Shown piece after piece: positions 39,001 through 52,000 of a DNA stretch of 64,000 bases; the stretch's first letter is position 1, and each line of letters starts with the position of its first letter. The translations under genes and the position numbers were made by a program. Origin of the DNA: Phalacrocorax aristotelis (Eukaryota; Chordata; Aves; Suliformes; Phalacrocoracidae); contig NC_134283.1 in the NCBI RefSeq assembly GCF_949628215.1, positions 11,841,638-11,905,637 on the forward strand. Reading direction: 5' to 3'. The notes beneath the pieces are model-generated. The model was given only the letters and a program-made list of their open reading frames with translations, searched no databases and had not been told where the DNA came from.

Positions 39001-42000
39001 GCCTATGGGTTCCCAATTTTTGATGGAAAACACAGGCAGATCTTAAAATGTGACAGCGATTCACAGGGAGGAAGGAGAGACTGCCAGATGGCTCCACTTT
39101 GCACCTTCTTCAGTTTGCAGGATAATGCTTCGTGATTTGCCATAAATTTATAATTTTCCTCCACCTCTGTGCTATGGAATGAAGCTAAACTTTTGGCCTC
39201 TTGGCTCCATCTTTCCACGTAAGTAGTAAAACGATGTCGTATCGTGGAGGGAGAATGAAGAAAGTTTGTCTTCTTGTATGCATATGTGCAAAGAAGGAGA
39301 GAAAATGGGGGTGGGGGATGCTGTGGAAGGAGAAGCAGCTCATGAAGAATATAACTAGCAGAGCTGGAAACACCCCCTCACTGCCCACAGTGAGCATCTC
39401 ATTCCTCTAGAGAGTCTGGCTGGAGGTGTCTTAAATCTATGAAAGACCAGAAGGAACTATTTATTCACATGACCATAATCTAAGGCAGAATTACAGCCTG
39501 AATTCATGAACTTTTTGAGGTATATTATTTGCTATTATACAAATTCAAATGGCACTTTTTTTCCTAATTTTCTTTGCTCTCTTCCTCCTAGTGCAGCATA
39601 AAACTGTGAAGGAATTCCTCTGGGGAATAGTAGGCCACTAATCTTCACGCAGGGAGACAGCGAGATGTGCTGTGCTTTCAGATCTGTGTTTCATCGTCCT
39701 CCTCCTGGTCTCTCTTCAGAGCTTCCACGGAGAAAATTTTAACCATGTTATTATTTGCTTTCTACACCATAACTAGTAGGAGTGTGATAATGTCACATTA
39801 TGTGATTATTTTTTGTTATTTTGGTTGTTATACCATAGTTATTTACCAGGGACTGAAAAGTAATAATACTATATATAGTCATTGCATGACCCTAATACAA
39901 TCTTTCTGGTTTATGAGAATGTTATTTTTCTTTCATGATAAGCTGCACAAATATAATATGTATAGCAGAATGGAAAGCATAAGCTTGTAGTTGGGAGCTC
40001 TAATTTTCCCAAGTTCAAGAGAGAATTCAGCACAGAAAATATGTCAATAGGAGGCTTTTGGAGCATGTGTCACTTCTGCAGAGAAACTAAGTTTATGCAT
40101 CTGATTTCCATATTCTTATAGAATTCTTAAACAGGCTTTTAAAATTATAGTCCTAAAATCTGAAGTGATGTTTTGGCACTTCCAATTTCCAATCAAGTTT
40201 TGTGCATGCACTAAGCTATTTAGCAGGATGGTGTGGCTATATCATCTGCATGCAGAGAAAATGGCCTCCTACAGCCTTGCTCCCCACCATTTTGTGCGTG
40301 TTTTAAACAGAAGTCTTTTTGTGTCACTGGTGGAAGGAGAACTTCAGCCCAGGAGATGCTCCATCTCAGTTGTCAGCTCCAATGCTTGCCTGCTGCAGCC
40401 AAGGAAGGATTCATGGCCCTACACACCCCCATGCAATTGCCCTAGTTTCATTTCGAAGCAGTCATCCCCAAACCCCACAGGTCCTTTTGTCTCCCTTATT
40501 TGTGCCTTCTCCATTGTCTTGGTACCTGTGCAGCAGTACAACACACAAAATGAAGTGTTCTATCCCCGAGGACGATAAATTTTTTGCAGAGCCCAGGTTT
40601 TTGTCCAACTCCCAAAATAAACCACGAGCTGATCTGTGGGCAGGTCTCCTTCAGGTGTCCCATTCAGGCAAGTCATGCAGTTGCGTCAGGAGACCAGAAG
40701 CTTGATGGTGGCAATTGTATGAGCAGTTAAATATGCTTAATGTTTTGTATGTAATCTAGATGCATTTTACAAATAAGTCCAAATGTAAATATCTATTGGT
40801 TTTACATTCTGAAATCTATGCCGCTTTTCAGTACGATGTTATCTTCAATGGCTTCCTCCTGAGCAGAGGGACATAACTTGCCCTCTGATATGGCATAAGT
40901 GCACATAATCCACTATTTGCTGTCATTTCAGGTACATATGTCTCAAACATGCTGCTTTGTTCAGAGACATCCAAACTTAGGCTTGGCTATAAATTTACTG
41001 TAAATGTGCAAGCAAATTAACTTCCACTCAGAAATGTATCTAAAGCATTAGTTTGCAAACAATGGTATGTGCAGAATTTTTGTTTTCTCAAGAGAGAAAT
41101 GTGCGAACATGCAGCCTAGGTAAGAATAATTAAATCCTTTCAGTCTGCTCCTGTTCTTCAGTGCTACTGCAGTGGCTACAAGGACAAAGCTGCTTCTGCT
41201 ACAGAACATATCTAAATGGAAATAAAGATAGCTACAAGTATATGTACTGTGCCATGTATGTGAGCTCTGGTCAGAATAATAGCTTTAATATAAGAATGTA
41301 TACTTTTTCGACAGCTGCTGTTATATTTTTGGTACCCCAACAGGGATTCCAGACACTGAGAACAAATCCCTTTTGCTATCCAAAAATACTATTCAAATGA
41401 AAATTGTAATATAGACACAAAGGCTATGATTTAAAATAATCTGTGCAGATTGTAACAGGAGCCTGTCCTTAATAAAACATTGATCTCAGTCTTATTTGTC
41501 ACCGTTAACATGGTTTTTCTAACAAAGTAAGAACTGTTTCCAGAAGGTCTGGTTTAAACAGTAAAGCAGGATCAGGAGGTTCCCTATTTTCCAGACTTTA
41601 AGTTTGTTTTATGGGGGAAAATTGTATTAAGCCTACATTTAAACAGAAACTCAGCAAGAAGACAGGACTGAAAATAAGCATCATTTTCAGTCAACTAAGA
41701 TTTGGGTTTGTTTTGTTTTGTTTTATTAAAAGACTTGGTGGCAAATCTGCTTGTACTAAAGATTTGTAGTTTTTGTAAAAGCAAGCTCTATTTTTTTTTC
41801 CAGCTCCATCTCCAAAGTGTTTTCAGGCCCTGGAATGAATTGAGATGGCTCATTTGATGCAGGACGTCTTTTGATTGTTCTTTTCATAGTTCTGAGTGGT
41901 ACGTCAGGACAATTGCTTGACAGGTGGGCTCAGCACTGGGTCGATTAGGAGTTCCCCAGGAGGCTGCTGTGGTTCAGGCAGCGTGTACCCAGCGGCTGAC

Positions 42001-45000
42001 ACCTCTCTGACCTTTGCAGGTATGATCCGGAGCTCTCTCTTCTGGTGAGTGCCCCACAGAGCTACAACTACTGGATCTTGGAAATAAATAAAGCAATGCC
42101 GTCTGTACCTGTGTGCGCACCCTGCCATTAGCTAGTGTAAAGAAATCGTAGAGTATGATCTGGTGGTCTTGACACAGTTACATAGGTGGGAGGTTTTCCT
42201 GATTAACGTCTACAGTCTAAGTCCTTAACACAGGTGTGTCATCTTGGTGCTTGGAAAACTACACAAGAAATCACTTCCAACTGAGTTACTGCTAGAATAG
42301 TTTTAGCAGATTGGAGTGATTTCAGGACAGATGGGCATTTAGGCAGCATTTTCACGCAGATTGTCTCAACATGGATCATGGTTTCTTCCTGCAGGGATAG
42401 GCAAGGCGCAGAGCAGGAGGTGAAGTCTGCATGGGTCTCCTCTGCTACCACAGGTTGTCCCCAGGAAAGCACCATCCACTTGAATTTTCTTCTAGTGAAA
42501 TGGTATTGGCCAAACGGCAAGGGATTTCTTCCCCCCAAAAAGGGTTTGAACTTGTATCTGCCATGTTCAAGAGGTTCATCTGAGACACATAAGATTGGGG
42601 TCTTATTTTAAGCTGGTATTTTCAGGTTAGCTTTCTCTCAGTAGGTTCCACATTTGTCCACATGTGAACAAATAAGTGCCGTGCTTGAATTCAGACTCCC
42701 AAAGCTTGCATGTGGAAGAGAAGCTGCTCTTACTTCTACACAAACCCTTGGTATGTGCTCCTGCACCGCTGTGCCACCAGTTGGTCAGGAGGTTTCCAGT
42801 TTAAGTGGAGGCTGTTGAATAGCAGGAAACTTTCCTTTTTTTTGCAGCTGCCAGGGGTAGGGAGGGTTTTGGAAATCACATAGCATTTTTGTGACAAACA
42901 GATCAAGATTTAATACTACTTAATCACTGCTGTATGTGAACAGGCCATTCTGTGAAATGTCATGACATCCTGTGAAAAGGACACTATTTTGTAGATTTAA
43001 AAAATCTGGTAAGTGGCATCTGTTTCTTGTTGTCTCTGAGAACCAGTCCAACATTGTCTTTCTTTAAACTTTTATAGCACAGGTCTGTCACAGTGACGCT
43101 GGGTCATACTATGACCAATATTGATTTTTTCAGGACTACACAAGGTAGTAGCTGTTGCAAATACTTTGATCATTTCACCTCTCCACAGCATATACACTGC
43201 TTTTATGAAGACTTTAGAAAATCCCAAAGATATAGTTTTAATCAAAGGAACAGGGGTGAGAGAGTCAACCATGGTTATGTATGTGTAGGTGAGAACAGAA
43301 ATCTTGCACCTGGTATGGGGAGGTTTGTGCGCTTGATTCACCCAGCCCATCTGTTTATCAATATTATGATTGCTCAGGAAAAATGCAGCATGTTCAAACC
43401 CTTAGTTTTGATTTTCATAGTTTTTTCAGCAATTTATATATGATTGGCAGAACTTTGGATATAAAAGCCTACTTCATGCACAGAAACATTAGATCAATCA
43501 TTAGATTTTATAGCCACTACATTTGGATCCTTTTCACTTACCACGTAATGCTGAAACGCTGGGGATTCCCATTTGCAACTTGTCTAAAAAAACTTAGCAA
43601 ACGAGTTACACAGTATTTGTATACTTTGCTGTACATTTTGTTCAAACCTGATACGAGATATGGTCTTCATGAAGAGCACAAATTCTGCAAGATGCATAGT
43701 CATGAATCCTGCTGTTGCAAGATGGGTGCAAACACCTGAGTTACTGCTCCTCGGTGAGTTGAGTTGTGCTGGCTGGTTGCATGTGCTTTTTGATCTGGCT
43801 GTACATGGAGAGTTGTATGCCTTAGCCTAAGTGAAATAGCCTGATTTAGTGTTGGCTCTTCCAAGTGGTAGCAGAGGTTTGACACTGCATGTCTGAGTAC
43901 ACCCTTAATTACATTACTCTTTCTCTGCTTGCTACTGGTAGAGCGAGAATATTTTTTCATTTCCGTGGTTGAAGCCTCTGTGACATCTAACCAGTGCCTC
44001 ACACAATAAAACTGTCGGTCCTTTTACCTCTCCATTATTCCTTAAGCAATCTGATTCTCTATTTTTCATTTCATATGTACATTGGCTGAAAACCTTAACA
44101 ATATTACACTGTAGGTTTTATCTCTTCTATGAGGTAGATTGTTCCCATGCTTTTCCAAATAATAGCTATTTCTTTTGCAGGTTCTTTGCTTGAAGACTTA
44201 AAAGTCTTTGTGTATCTGCAATTACCATCTGCTAATCCAGGAGTATAATCAATCTAACACCTCCATTGTATTAGAAACGTTTTGGATGTTTTCTCTAATT
44301 TAATCTCACTTGCAAAATTTGAAATGCAGCTTTCAAGTCCATCAGTTATGTCATCTCTGTATATGATAGTACAGTGGAAAGATTAAGTTCAAAAGTTCAG
44401 GCACATAACTTGTTTCTAAGCTCTTCTTGGGTTACATGTTATTTATGCTTTCTGCTTAGCCCTTCTCTTTAAAATCTTGTTAGTTACATTTGATGCTTTG
44501 AAATTCTATTCTGCTGGGTTTTTTCTCTTCTGCTAATTTCTGGGTTTTTTTAACAATATAGTCTCTTTTTTTCCATCCCCGTAATTGAGAAAATTAGGGT
44601 CAAGGGTCAACCAAAGCCTTGGGTCAGATGGAGTCTTTCAGTGAACTTCACTACGTTTTGGATCAAGTTTTGAAAAAGGGGGACAAAAGTAACTGAGGTG
44701 GCAGCTCATCACCCTTGGCATGCCTGTTTGGGCACCAATCCAAGACTGAAGAAAGCAAGACAAAATTGGCTACCTGCTCACCCTCCAATGTTGTGTGGCT
44801 AGGTAGATGTATAGTATTTGATCTGAAGTATTTCTGTGGTGTTTGAGGCACTTGGTATTCCTGTGTCCTACCATTCTGCCACCAAAATACTCATCTTCAG
44901 ACCAGTGAGCCTAACACTGTTCACTTGGAGATTTTGATAATTGGACTTTTTTGGAGCATTTAATGTAATAAAATACTGTTCATCATCTCTCTTTTACTTT

Positions 45001-45990
45001 ATTTTTCTGATCTGAATTTAAATTCCATTTTTTAAGGCCAAAATGCTACTACCCATACAGTCTGCATGTGTTTGAGAGGAAATGTCTGTTCACACATTTG
45101 GATCAATACTGTCTTTCTGCAGAATGTCCCTGAGCCCCTTTCACCTGCAGGGATGGCAGCACTCTCACACCAGGTACCTGCCTGTGGACACCCACACATT
45201 GCTTGCTACTTCTTCCCCGGCTTTTTAAGGAAAGACCTATTGGTCAGATTGAAGCTTGGCTAAGAACGCATAGCTTCAGCCAGAAGTGTGATGATATTCA
45301 TGTTCTGTTCCCCGGGAATGGCTGGGAATGCCTGTTTGAACAGAAAATACTGTCTGTACAAAAGCTGCCTCCTGCACGGGGTTGGCTGGGAGCTATTGCT
45401 GCTATCAAATGCTCACCAGGAGAGGGGAGGGTGGGAGGGAAAGAGGCATGCTGCCTGCTCATGGGTGACTGTCAGGTTGTCTGCACTGCCTGTTCTGAGG
45501 GATAGGTCTGGGGAAAAGGAAGGCGGGAAAGGAGGCCCCTAAGGTACTGAGGAGTTAGGCCTGCATTTGATAGTGTAGACATTAAAGGTTATGTCTCTGT
45601 ACATTCCCACTGATTTTGATGAAGTCACTGGAACCTCTCAAGCACCCAGCTGGCTGCCCACGCACTGCTAATTGCAGGATTGAACCCAGCTGATTATATT
45701 TGAAATTGTCTTTAAAATGGTTAATGCATTTTCTGAAGGTCCATCATGTTAGTAGAAATGTAGTATCTTTACTGAATCTATTTTTTTGTGATCCTGGGTT
45801 CAGAAGAGAGCTTGTTACACTTCTATTTGTACTGTTCATCCCATCAAGGTTACTTATTATTGTTGGACAAGAAAAGGAAACATATCAAATGAAAAAAATC
45901 CATTTTATAGTTGGCAAATGCCTGTATTTTGTCTTTGTATGATGTGTTGTCATTCATCATCTAACCTTGGGGAAATCACAGGCACTCTAA
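39001..45990. other. Gene-free intergenic stretch
   Basis: No gene can be supported. A (TTTTG)n run lies at about 41707-41725. The stretch around 44280-44420 may be a second ancient LINE fragment. Scattered open frames, such as 40165-40578 and 43383-43739 on the + strand, show no domain or splice context that I trust. Confidence 0.55.
44280..44420 (-). mobile_element. Possible second ancient CR1/L3-type fragment
   Basis: The words CTTGCAAAATTTGAAATGCA and CTTTCAAGTCCATCAGTTAT, in that order, faintly resemble the complementary strand of the CR1/L3 region that precedes the block recognised at 29187. The similarity is far weaker than in the copy at 28700-29660. I give it low confidence. Confidence 0.25.
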
Positions 45991-46065
45991 CAACGTAAGA
46001 GGCCAATAAAAAAAGAAAATGTTTTCAGTAAAATTGTAGCTAGGGATATGTAAAAGAGAAATGCC

Positions 46066-46089
46066 CCTGGGTAATAAAAATTACCCAGG
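46066..46089. repeat. Perfect hairpin, 10-bp arms
   Basis: CCTGGGTAAT (46066-46075) and ATTACCCAGG (46080-46089) are separated by AAAA. The symmetry is exact and does not extend further. A 10-bp match with a short loop is expected about once by chance in a window of this size. Confidence 0.9.
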
Positions 46090-46860
46090 CATAATGGCTA
46101 CGAATGTATCAAGCAGGCACACTCTGTACAGCGTGCTGCACCAGCTCAGCTACAGGATGTCCCTGCTCACCAGGCTCAGGCTTACAAAGACGATGGGAGA
46201 GGGCCGGGAGAGCACAAGGTCAAGCCCAAAGCAAAGGACCAAGAATCCAAGTACTTGGTAAGTGCTTGTGTGCCTTTACCTGTCTCTTTCGCCTCTTTGT
46301 TAGAGCTGTCTCCTTTGATCTTGCCTTTCTCGTTACTACTCTCTGCTACAGAATTTGGGCTCAGTTCCAAGGTCGAGGCCTGCTCCTGCTGAACATCTCC
46401 CATATCCTTCCCCTGTTAGTCAGCCTGTCTCATTAGACTCTGGCAGGCTTGCACTGTGCTGTAGCAATGGCATCGCTCGCTCTTTCTTCAGTGCGCTGTA
46501 GGGACAGTGCTCCTCGCCAGTTAACAGTTGGATACATTTTCTACTTTGGGCTCAGCTGGCATAGCTTTAGGATGTTTCTTAATGTACAGCTCTTTAGTCT
46601 TCACTTTAGTTTTTTGAAGATCTAGCCCTGATCCGTACCTTAGCTGTGGCCCTAAATACTCTGAACAAGAAGGCAGTCTTTTGCAAGAAACTGCTTTTCT
46701 CAGCAAGTCCTGTTCTGACAGATTGTGACCTCAGCAAGCAGTGCAGCTTGTGGTGGAGGTTTGAAGTTTACTGGATGTTTTAATTTCATATTTTACATTT
46801 TTCTTTATTGCACTTTTTAATCTTGCTGACTCTCAAGCCTGGAGAAGAAAAAATCTAAGA

Positions 46861-46890
46861 TTAGGGTTAGGTCAATAGGTTAGGTTAGTG
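46861..46890. repeat. Short degenerate telomere-like patch
   Basis: TTAGGGTTAGG is followed after a few bases by TAGGTTAGGTTAG, about five TTAGG-like units in 30 bases. It is too short and degenerate to be called an interstitial telomere with confidence. Confidence 0.5.
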
Positions 46891-49800
46891 GGACTATGTC
46901 CTTCCTCTTAGCCAGAAGCTATCATGTGGTGGGCATTTGACTGTCTAAGGCAATTGCCTGTCCTGCTTGTCTGACCAGCCCCTAATGAGCAAGAGTGACA
47001 TGCATAAAACAAATCACTGCTGATAAGAAATTATTACAAACAAAGAGGTAGTTCTGCCAGCTAGTGCTGGGGATGTGGCAAGGTCCCTGAACTCTGACAC
47101 TGAAGTTAGAAAAGTCTTCCAGAAGCAGTAAGTCAGAGCTCTCACAGCGCATAAAGCTCTTTGCAGATAAACAAGTCCAGGCACAACCCCTCCTCCTCTT
47201 CTACTGCACATTACCCCAGTGACTGTTTATTAACAGGAGACTCCTTCTTTTCCATGTGACATTTTCCATTTGCAATGACATAAAGGACTCACAGTGAAGG
47301 CCAGGCCCTTCCCCACAGCAGCGATTGCATTTACTGGCTCTCTGCCTCCTCGTTGTCCACCACAGCAAATTTAAGCTTCTTGTCTTCATCTGTGTAGCCT
47401 GTCACAGCTCCTAGTGTGAGCAACTGTGAATTTTCTCTTTGAATCAGGCTGATGCTGAATCAAGTGCTTTGTATCTCCTTTTTCTGATTTTAAAAGGGTT
47501 TAGTTAATCCTGTTGGCACACATATTTGAGCCAAAAAGCTGGGTAAATGAATCCGTGATGAGCTCTGTGCTGCTGTAGCTGGCTTCCTCCAGTACCAAGC
47601 TAGGTGGTTTAAAATTAGCTGGGGTACCGGTATGCTCCAGCACAGTCATTTCTGTGCCTGAAGCAGACACATGCCCAAAGAGTCTAAATTAGTAGCAACT
47701 TTGCTGATTTTATTCCAGCTGCACCAGCTGTTTGTTTATGTAGATAGCCAAACAGCAAACACCCACAGAGTTGTTAACTCTGCAAATCTTCAGTAAGTAT
47801 TTCCTAAACTACTGCTGACAAATTTCTGATGAGACCTTAATCTCTGTAAAATCTATTGGGTGTTGTCAAAGCACCATTAGTCAGCCTGTCATCGGGCCCG
47901 CTTTGCAGTGTGACTCAGAGATTTGCTTTCCCATACTTACTGCATAAAAGTGAAACTTGGAAAACCTCACACAGTGAGGGAGCTGCATGCAGCCCTGAGC
48001 TGCTGCTGAGCTAGTGGATGGTACCAAAATGCCTTAAGATGTGATTTCAGAAAGAAACCTGAACATAGAGATGTTTCTCCTTCTCTTTTGTTTGTATATT
48101 TGCAAATGTGAAAATCACCTCTTTTCAGTCTTGGGAAAGGAGCAAATGTTATTGCTTTTCTGCCCCTACTCTATAGAATGCAAAAGCGGAAGGGCGGTAT
48201 CACGAAAGGGGTGCTGCACAGTTAAAACATGCAATTAATAACAAGTAAAATAACAGACAAAATCAGGTCCTAAATTAGCACTGCTATATCATGTTTAATT
48301 CTGGAACTGTTCTGGTTTATACCTGCTTTATGACTCCTAATATTGAGTATAAACCCCTAAATATTTTTATTGAGGAGGGAACTGGGGCTGGAGGAGAACA
48401 GGCTGCCTGCTACACTGTGATGGCATCCCAGGGTGAAGCGTGCACTTTGCTGCTATTTGGCATCTCCCCAGTTCTGGAACTTCATAAAACCCTACGTTAT
48501 TTTCTGAAGCTGAATTCTTTAGCTCTGGCTGTTATATGATGCCAGCCTGGACTAGAAGAGTTGTTGCTGTCAACAGGAATAGTAGCAAAAAAGTTACCAC
48601 CTCTTCTGAAAATGAAAACAAAACAAAACAAAAAAATCACCTCTCCTGCCAGCATAAAAAGCAAGGACACCAGGCAACAGTTCAAACAGAGCCCCTGCAT
48701 ACAAACAAAGATGCCTGTCAGGGCTTGAGGGGGAAAAAATGGCACAGCTGTAGCACCACATTAGTGAAACTGTATGAGTCTTTTTATTTTCAAAGATGCA
48801 GACGGATGCCACCTGAAACTCAGGATGCTTGGAAATGCCACACACACAATTAAACCACACACGTTCTGTGAGCTTCCTTTCCAAATATCCTTAGAACAAA
48901 TTACATTAGCACAGCTAATGCTCATGGAAACCAAGTGAAGCTCTTCTCCGAATAGTTTAAACTTGTACAGAACTAAAGGGTAGTTCAGCAAAACAGAGTT
49001 TTTGAGATGGCAAATAACCATTTCTTAGAAATCATGTCTACATTTGTGACTGTGAAGTTAAAACCAGACAATGGTATTTGAATTTAGACACCAGGCAGCA
49101 GAGGATGGTGACTGTGGATATTATTTTTGTTGCCCAAGTTGTATCTGATTGAGCCTCATTTTCATTCATCATGCATGCAGCTGAGTCACTCTGTAAATAC
49201 CTGTGCCCAGCATAACTTCTGCAGGGAGGCTGCCAGCACAGGGCAGCTGGGCATGGAGCAGACAGGTACACACTCTGGAAATGAGGGCTGAGCGTCTCTC
49301 CACTGAACCGAGTCTCACTCTTACCAAACCGGTAGTTGAAAAATGCCTGCAAATATGACCCATTTTAAACATAAATGTTAGTCAGTTGATTCATTAAAAG
49401 CCATAGAGGCATATAACATCCTTAGTGCACTTTGTACTTTTGGCACAGTTTCCACCGCCTGGGAGAAAGGCTGCATTTTGTCTTTTGGGGAGAGAGCGGT
49501 TGTGTAAAATAGCTATTTTTTACTGTTCAAAAGATAATTGAATTCCCTGATTCACAAGCTCTTGGTTTTTGTCTTCTCTGTCCTCTAGCATGTTACTGCA
49601 CAATCCCCTCCGTTCCTTCCTAAGCTCCCAGGTTAGAGCTTGCTTATGGGAGTGGGCTTTGGACACTGGGTAGCCTAAGTGGCCTGACCAAACAGAAACA
49701 GTGCTGCGGTCACAGGACATAAGCTGTGATTAGATAATCTGATGGCTGTTGCTTATCACTTTGGTTTTAAATTGAAGCCAGGAGCCAGCTGGGTTAAATT

Positions 49801-51567
49801 TCCAGTTGGATGCAAAGCAGATTAGATGAGTGGTTTGTATGAATAGGAAGTCGTGGATCTCATCTTCTGCAGTTGGTGCTGAGGGCTAATCTTGGGAGTC
49901 ACTTTGGGGCAGGAACACTGATGACTTTCAGCCAGGAATGGCTGCACTGTGAGTTCATGGTGGTGGCAGACGTGGCTCCATGGCAACCTCACTGTCACTC
50001 GGCCCTCTTACACCGACTGTTGCCACACAACAGAACAGTGTCAGAAAGGAAAAGCTGAAGAAGCAGTGGTTTCTAGCATTAGAGGGCAGCATCAGAAGAA
50101 GTAGATCTTTCTCTCCTGGCCAGAATGGTAGGACTGTTTCATGCAGAAAAAGGAAATGTTGCCCATGTAAAGCCTGAAAGAACTCATTTCAGATAACTTT
50201 AACGTGTGTTAGAAAAAACAACTTCATCATCATCAACAAAATGCAAATCTTGATAAACCAGTGGCTTAAAATTTTAATGCAAGATCTCAGAGTAGAAAAT
50301 ACTTCCCATATAAACAGTAAATAATTGAAGAGTTTTTTCTTACCAAAAAAGTGGGAAATCTGACTTTAAATCAGTGTGAAGATATGCATTGTAATCTGCA
50401 AAAAGCTGAAGGCATTAATCTTTTGAGAAAGTATTTACATAAGTATATCATAAGCTTATTTGGGGATTTCTTATGCACTGGGTGGAGAGTATATTATGCA
50501 GACAGTAATGAAAGAAAAATTAAGATTTGTAAATGTGTTCTGTATTATAACTGTAGAATGTATTGCAAGGGTTCAGGTAAATTTGTGGTACCATGGGGAA
50601 CTTGCACAAGAAGTGATGTTTTCCCATTGTACAATTGGTCATGTGTTCATACCTGCAGGCTAGACAAAATTTTCTGTTGCACAGTACAGGAACTTCATCA
50701 GCTTCTTCCCACGCTTCTACTCTAGAATCTGGTGCAAAGCATCTTTGGGTTTGCCCTTCAAAATATAGGCAGTGTGCCACTCCTCCTTGTAGGAGAAGGC
50801 TGTGCATCTGAAAATGAGAAATGCTGAAGAAATAAATCATGAGTAATGCGAAGGAATTTTGTTCTTGGATGTGTCCACAGTAACACTGGTAATGCTGTTG
50901 GGGTAACAGCTGCAGTGATATTTACTACATTCAAGTCCTGAACCCAGTGTTGTAAAATTTCACTACAGCACTTTCTGTAAAACTGATTTAGAATAAACAA
51001 AAATTTCCATCTATCGTACTAACTAGTAACAGTTATAAGAATGAAAATACAGGATAGTGGCTTACCTCTTATACCTGGTATTTAGCTATGACTGAACTAC
51101 ACTCACATCACACGGCACATTTTTTATGTAGTACAAGGGCACGCAACTCTTAAAAAAACCAAAAAAGACTCATGGTACTGGGCACTAGGCAAAGGACACA
51201 CAGGTGTAAACTGTGCCTTTGTTGCCATGGGTTAGCAAAAAACCCAATATATGAGCAAACAGACTGAAAATCATTGAGAAGTCTCCTTTTATTGAAGCAA
51301 AACAATATGTTGCAATATACAAAAATCGATTCTTTCAAGTTGCCAGAGATATTAGAGAAACATTAGAGAGATCATAACATTGGCCACTAATTCTTAAAAA
51401 AATGTAACAAACCAAAAGCCCCACTAAAAAGTCATCTTCCAAGCAGTTTTGATAGTGCTGTTCTAATACATTTTTATGAGATAATAGTTCCCATGGCAAG
51501 CAACTTATAAATACAGATGGGCAGATTGATTTAAATGAAACAAGGGCAGTCTATACTAAGGAATTGC

Positions 51568-51618
51568 AAAAAAAAAAAAAACCAAAAAAACCCACCAAAA
51601 AAAAACCCACAAAAAAAT
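51568..51618. repeat. A-rich tract with CC interruptions
   Basis: About 50 bases consist of A runs broken by CC and CCC, the complementary form of the GGTTT-plus-T tracts elsewhere in the window. No retroposon body is recognisable beside it. Confidence 0.85.
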
Positions 51619-52000
51619 TATAAAATTCTGTAAAGATCAGTCAAGAGCCAGAGAAGCTATCTTAGAACATCTGATCCTTGATGGGCACATTTTCACTACA
51701 TTTTCTTACTCTGAAGTGAAAGTCAATGGGGAGAGTAATGAAGCAACATAGTGCTTTACCTTTTTTGTCTTTTATAATAATTTAGTTCAAGCAGGCTTTG
51801 GGAAAATCACACATTTTTTTCAAGATCCAAAAGATCAGTACAGCAGTATACATTTAGCGCTTGAGGGAAAATTTACTCAAAATTGTTTCATGATGAAAAT
51901 GCCAAAGGCAGATGCTTTTGTTCAATCTGTTACTTTGAAGGGACCTTGTAGTCTTAATTCCAAGTTAAAGACTCATGGCTGTTGTATCAAACAAAGGCAG

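Larger units (their letters stand above)
45991..52000. other. Gene-free intergenic stretch
   Basis: No gene can be supported. The stretch has a 10-bp-arm hairpin at 46066-46089, a telomere-like TTAGG patch at 46861-46890, an (AAAAC)n run at about 48616-48635 and an A-rich tract at 51568-51618. Confidence 0.55.

Noticed and set aside
43383..43739. A 118-codon + strand open frame rich in Tyr, Phe and His
   Set aside because: It looks like AT-rich random translation with no domain and no promoter nearby.
45124..45173. An exon-like unit with a pyrimidine tract plus AG before it and CAG|GTACCT after it
   Set aside because: Isolated cryptic splice pairs are common. The 50-base unit encodes nothing recognisable and has no partner exons.
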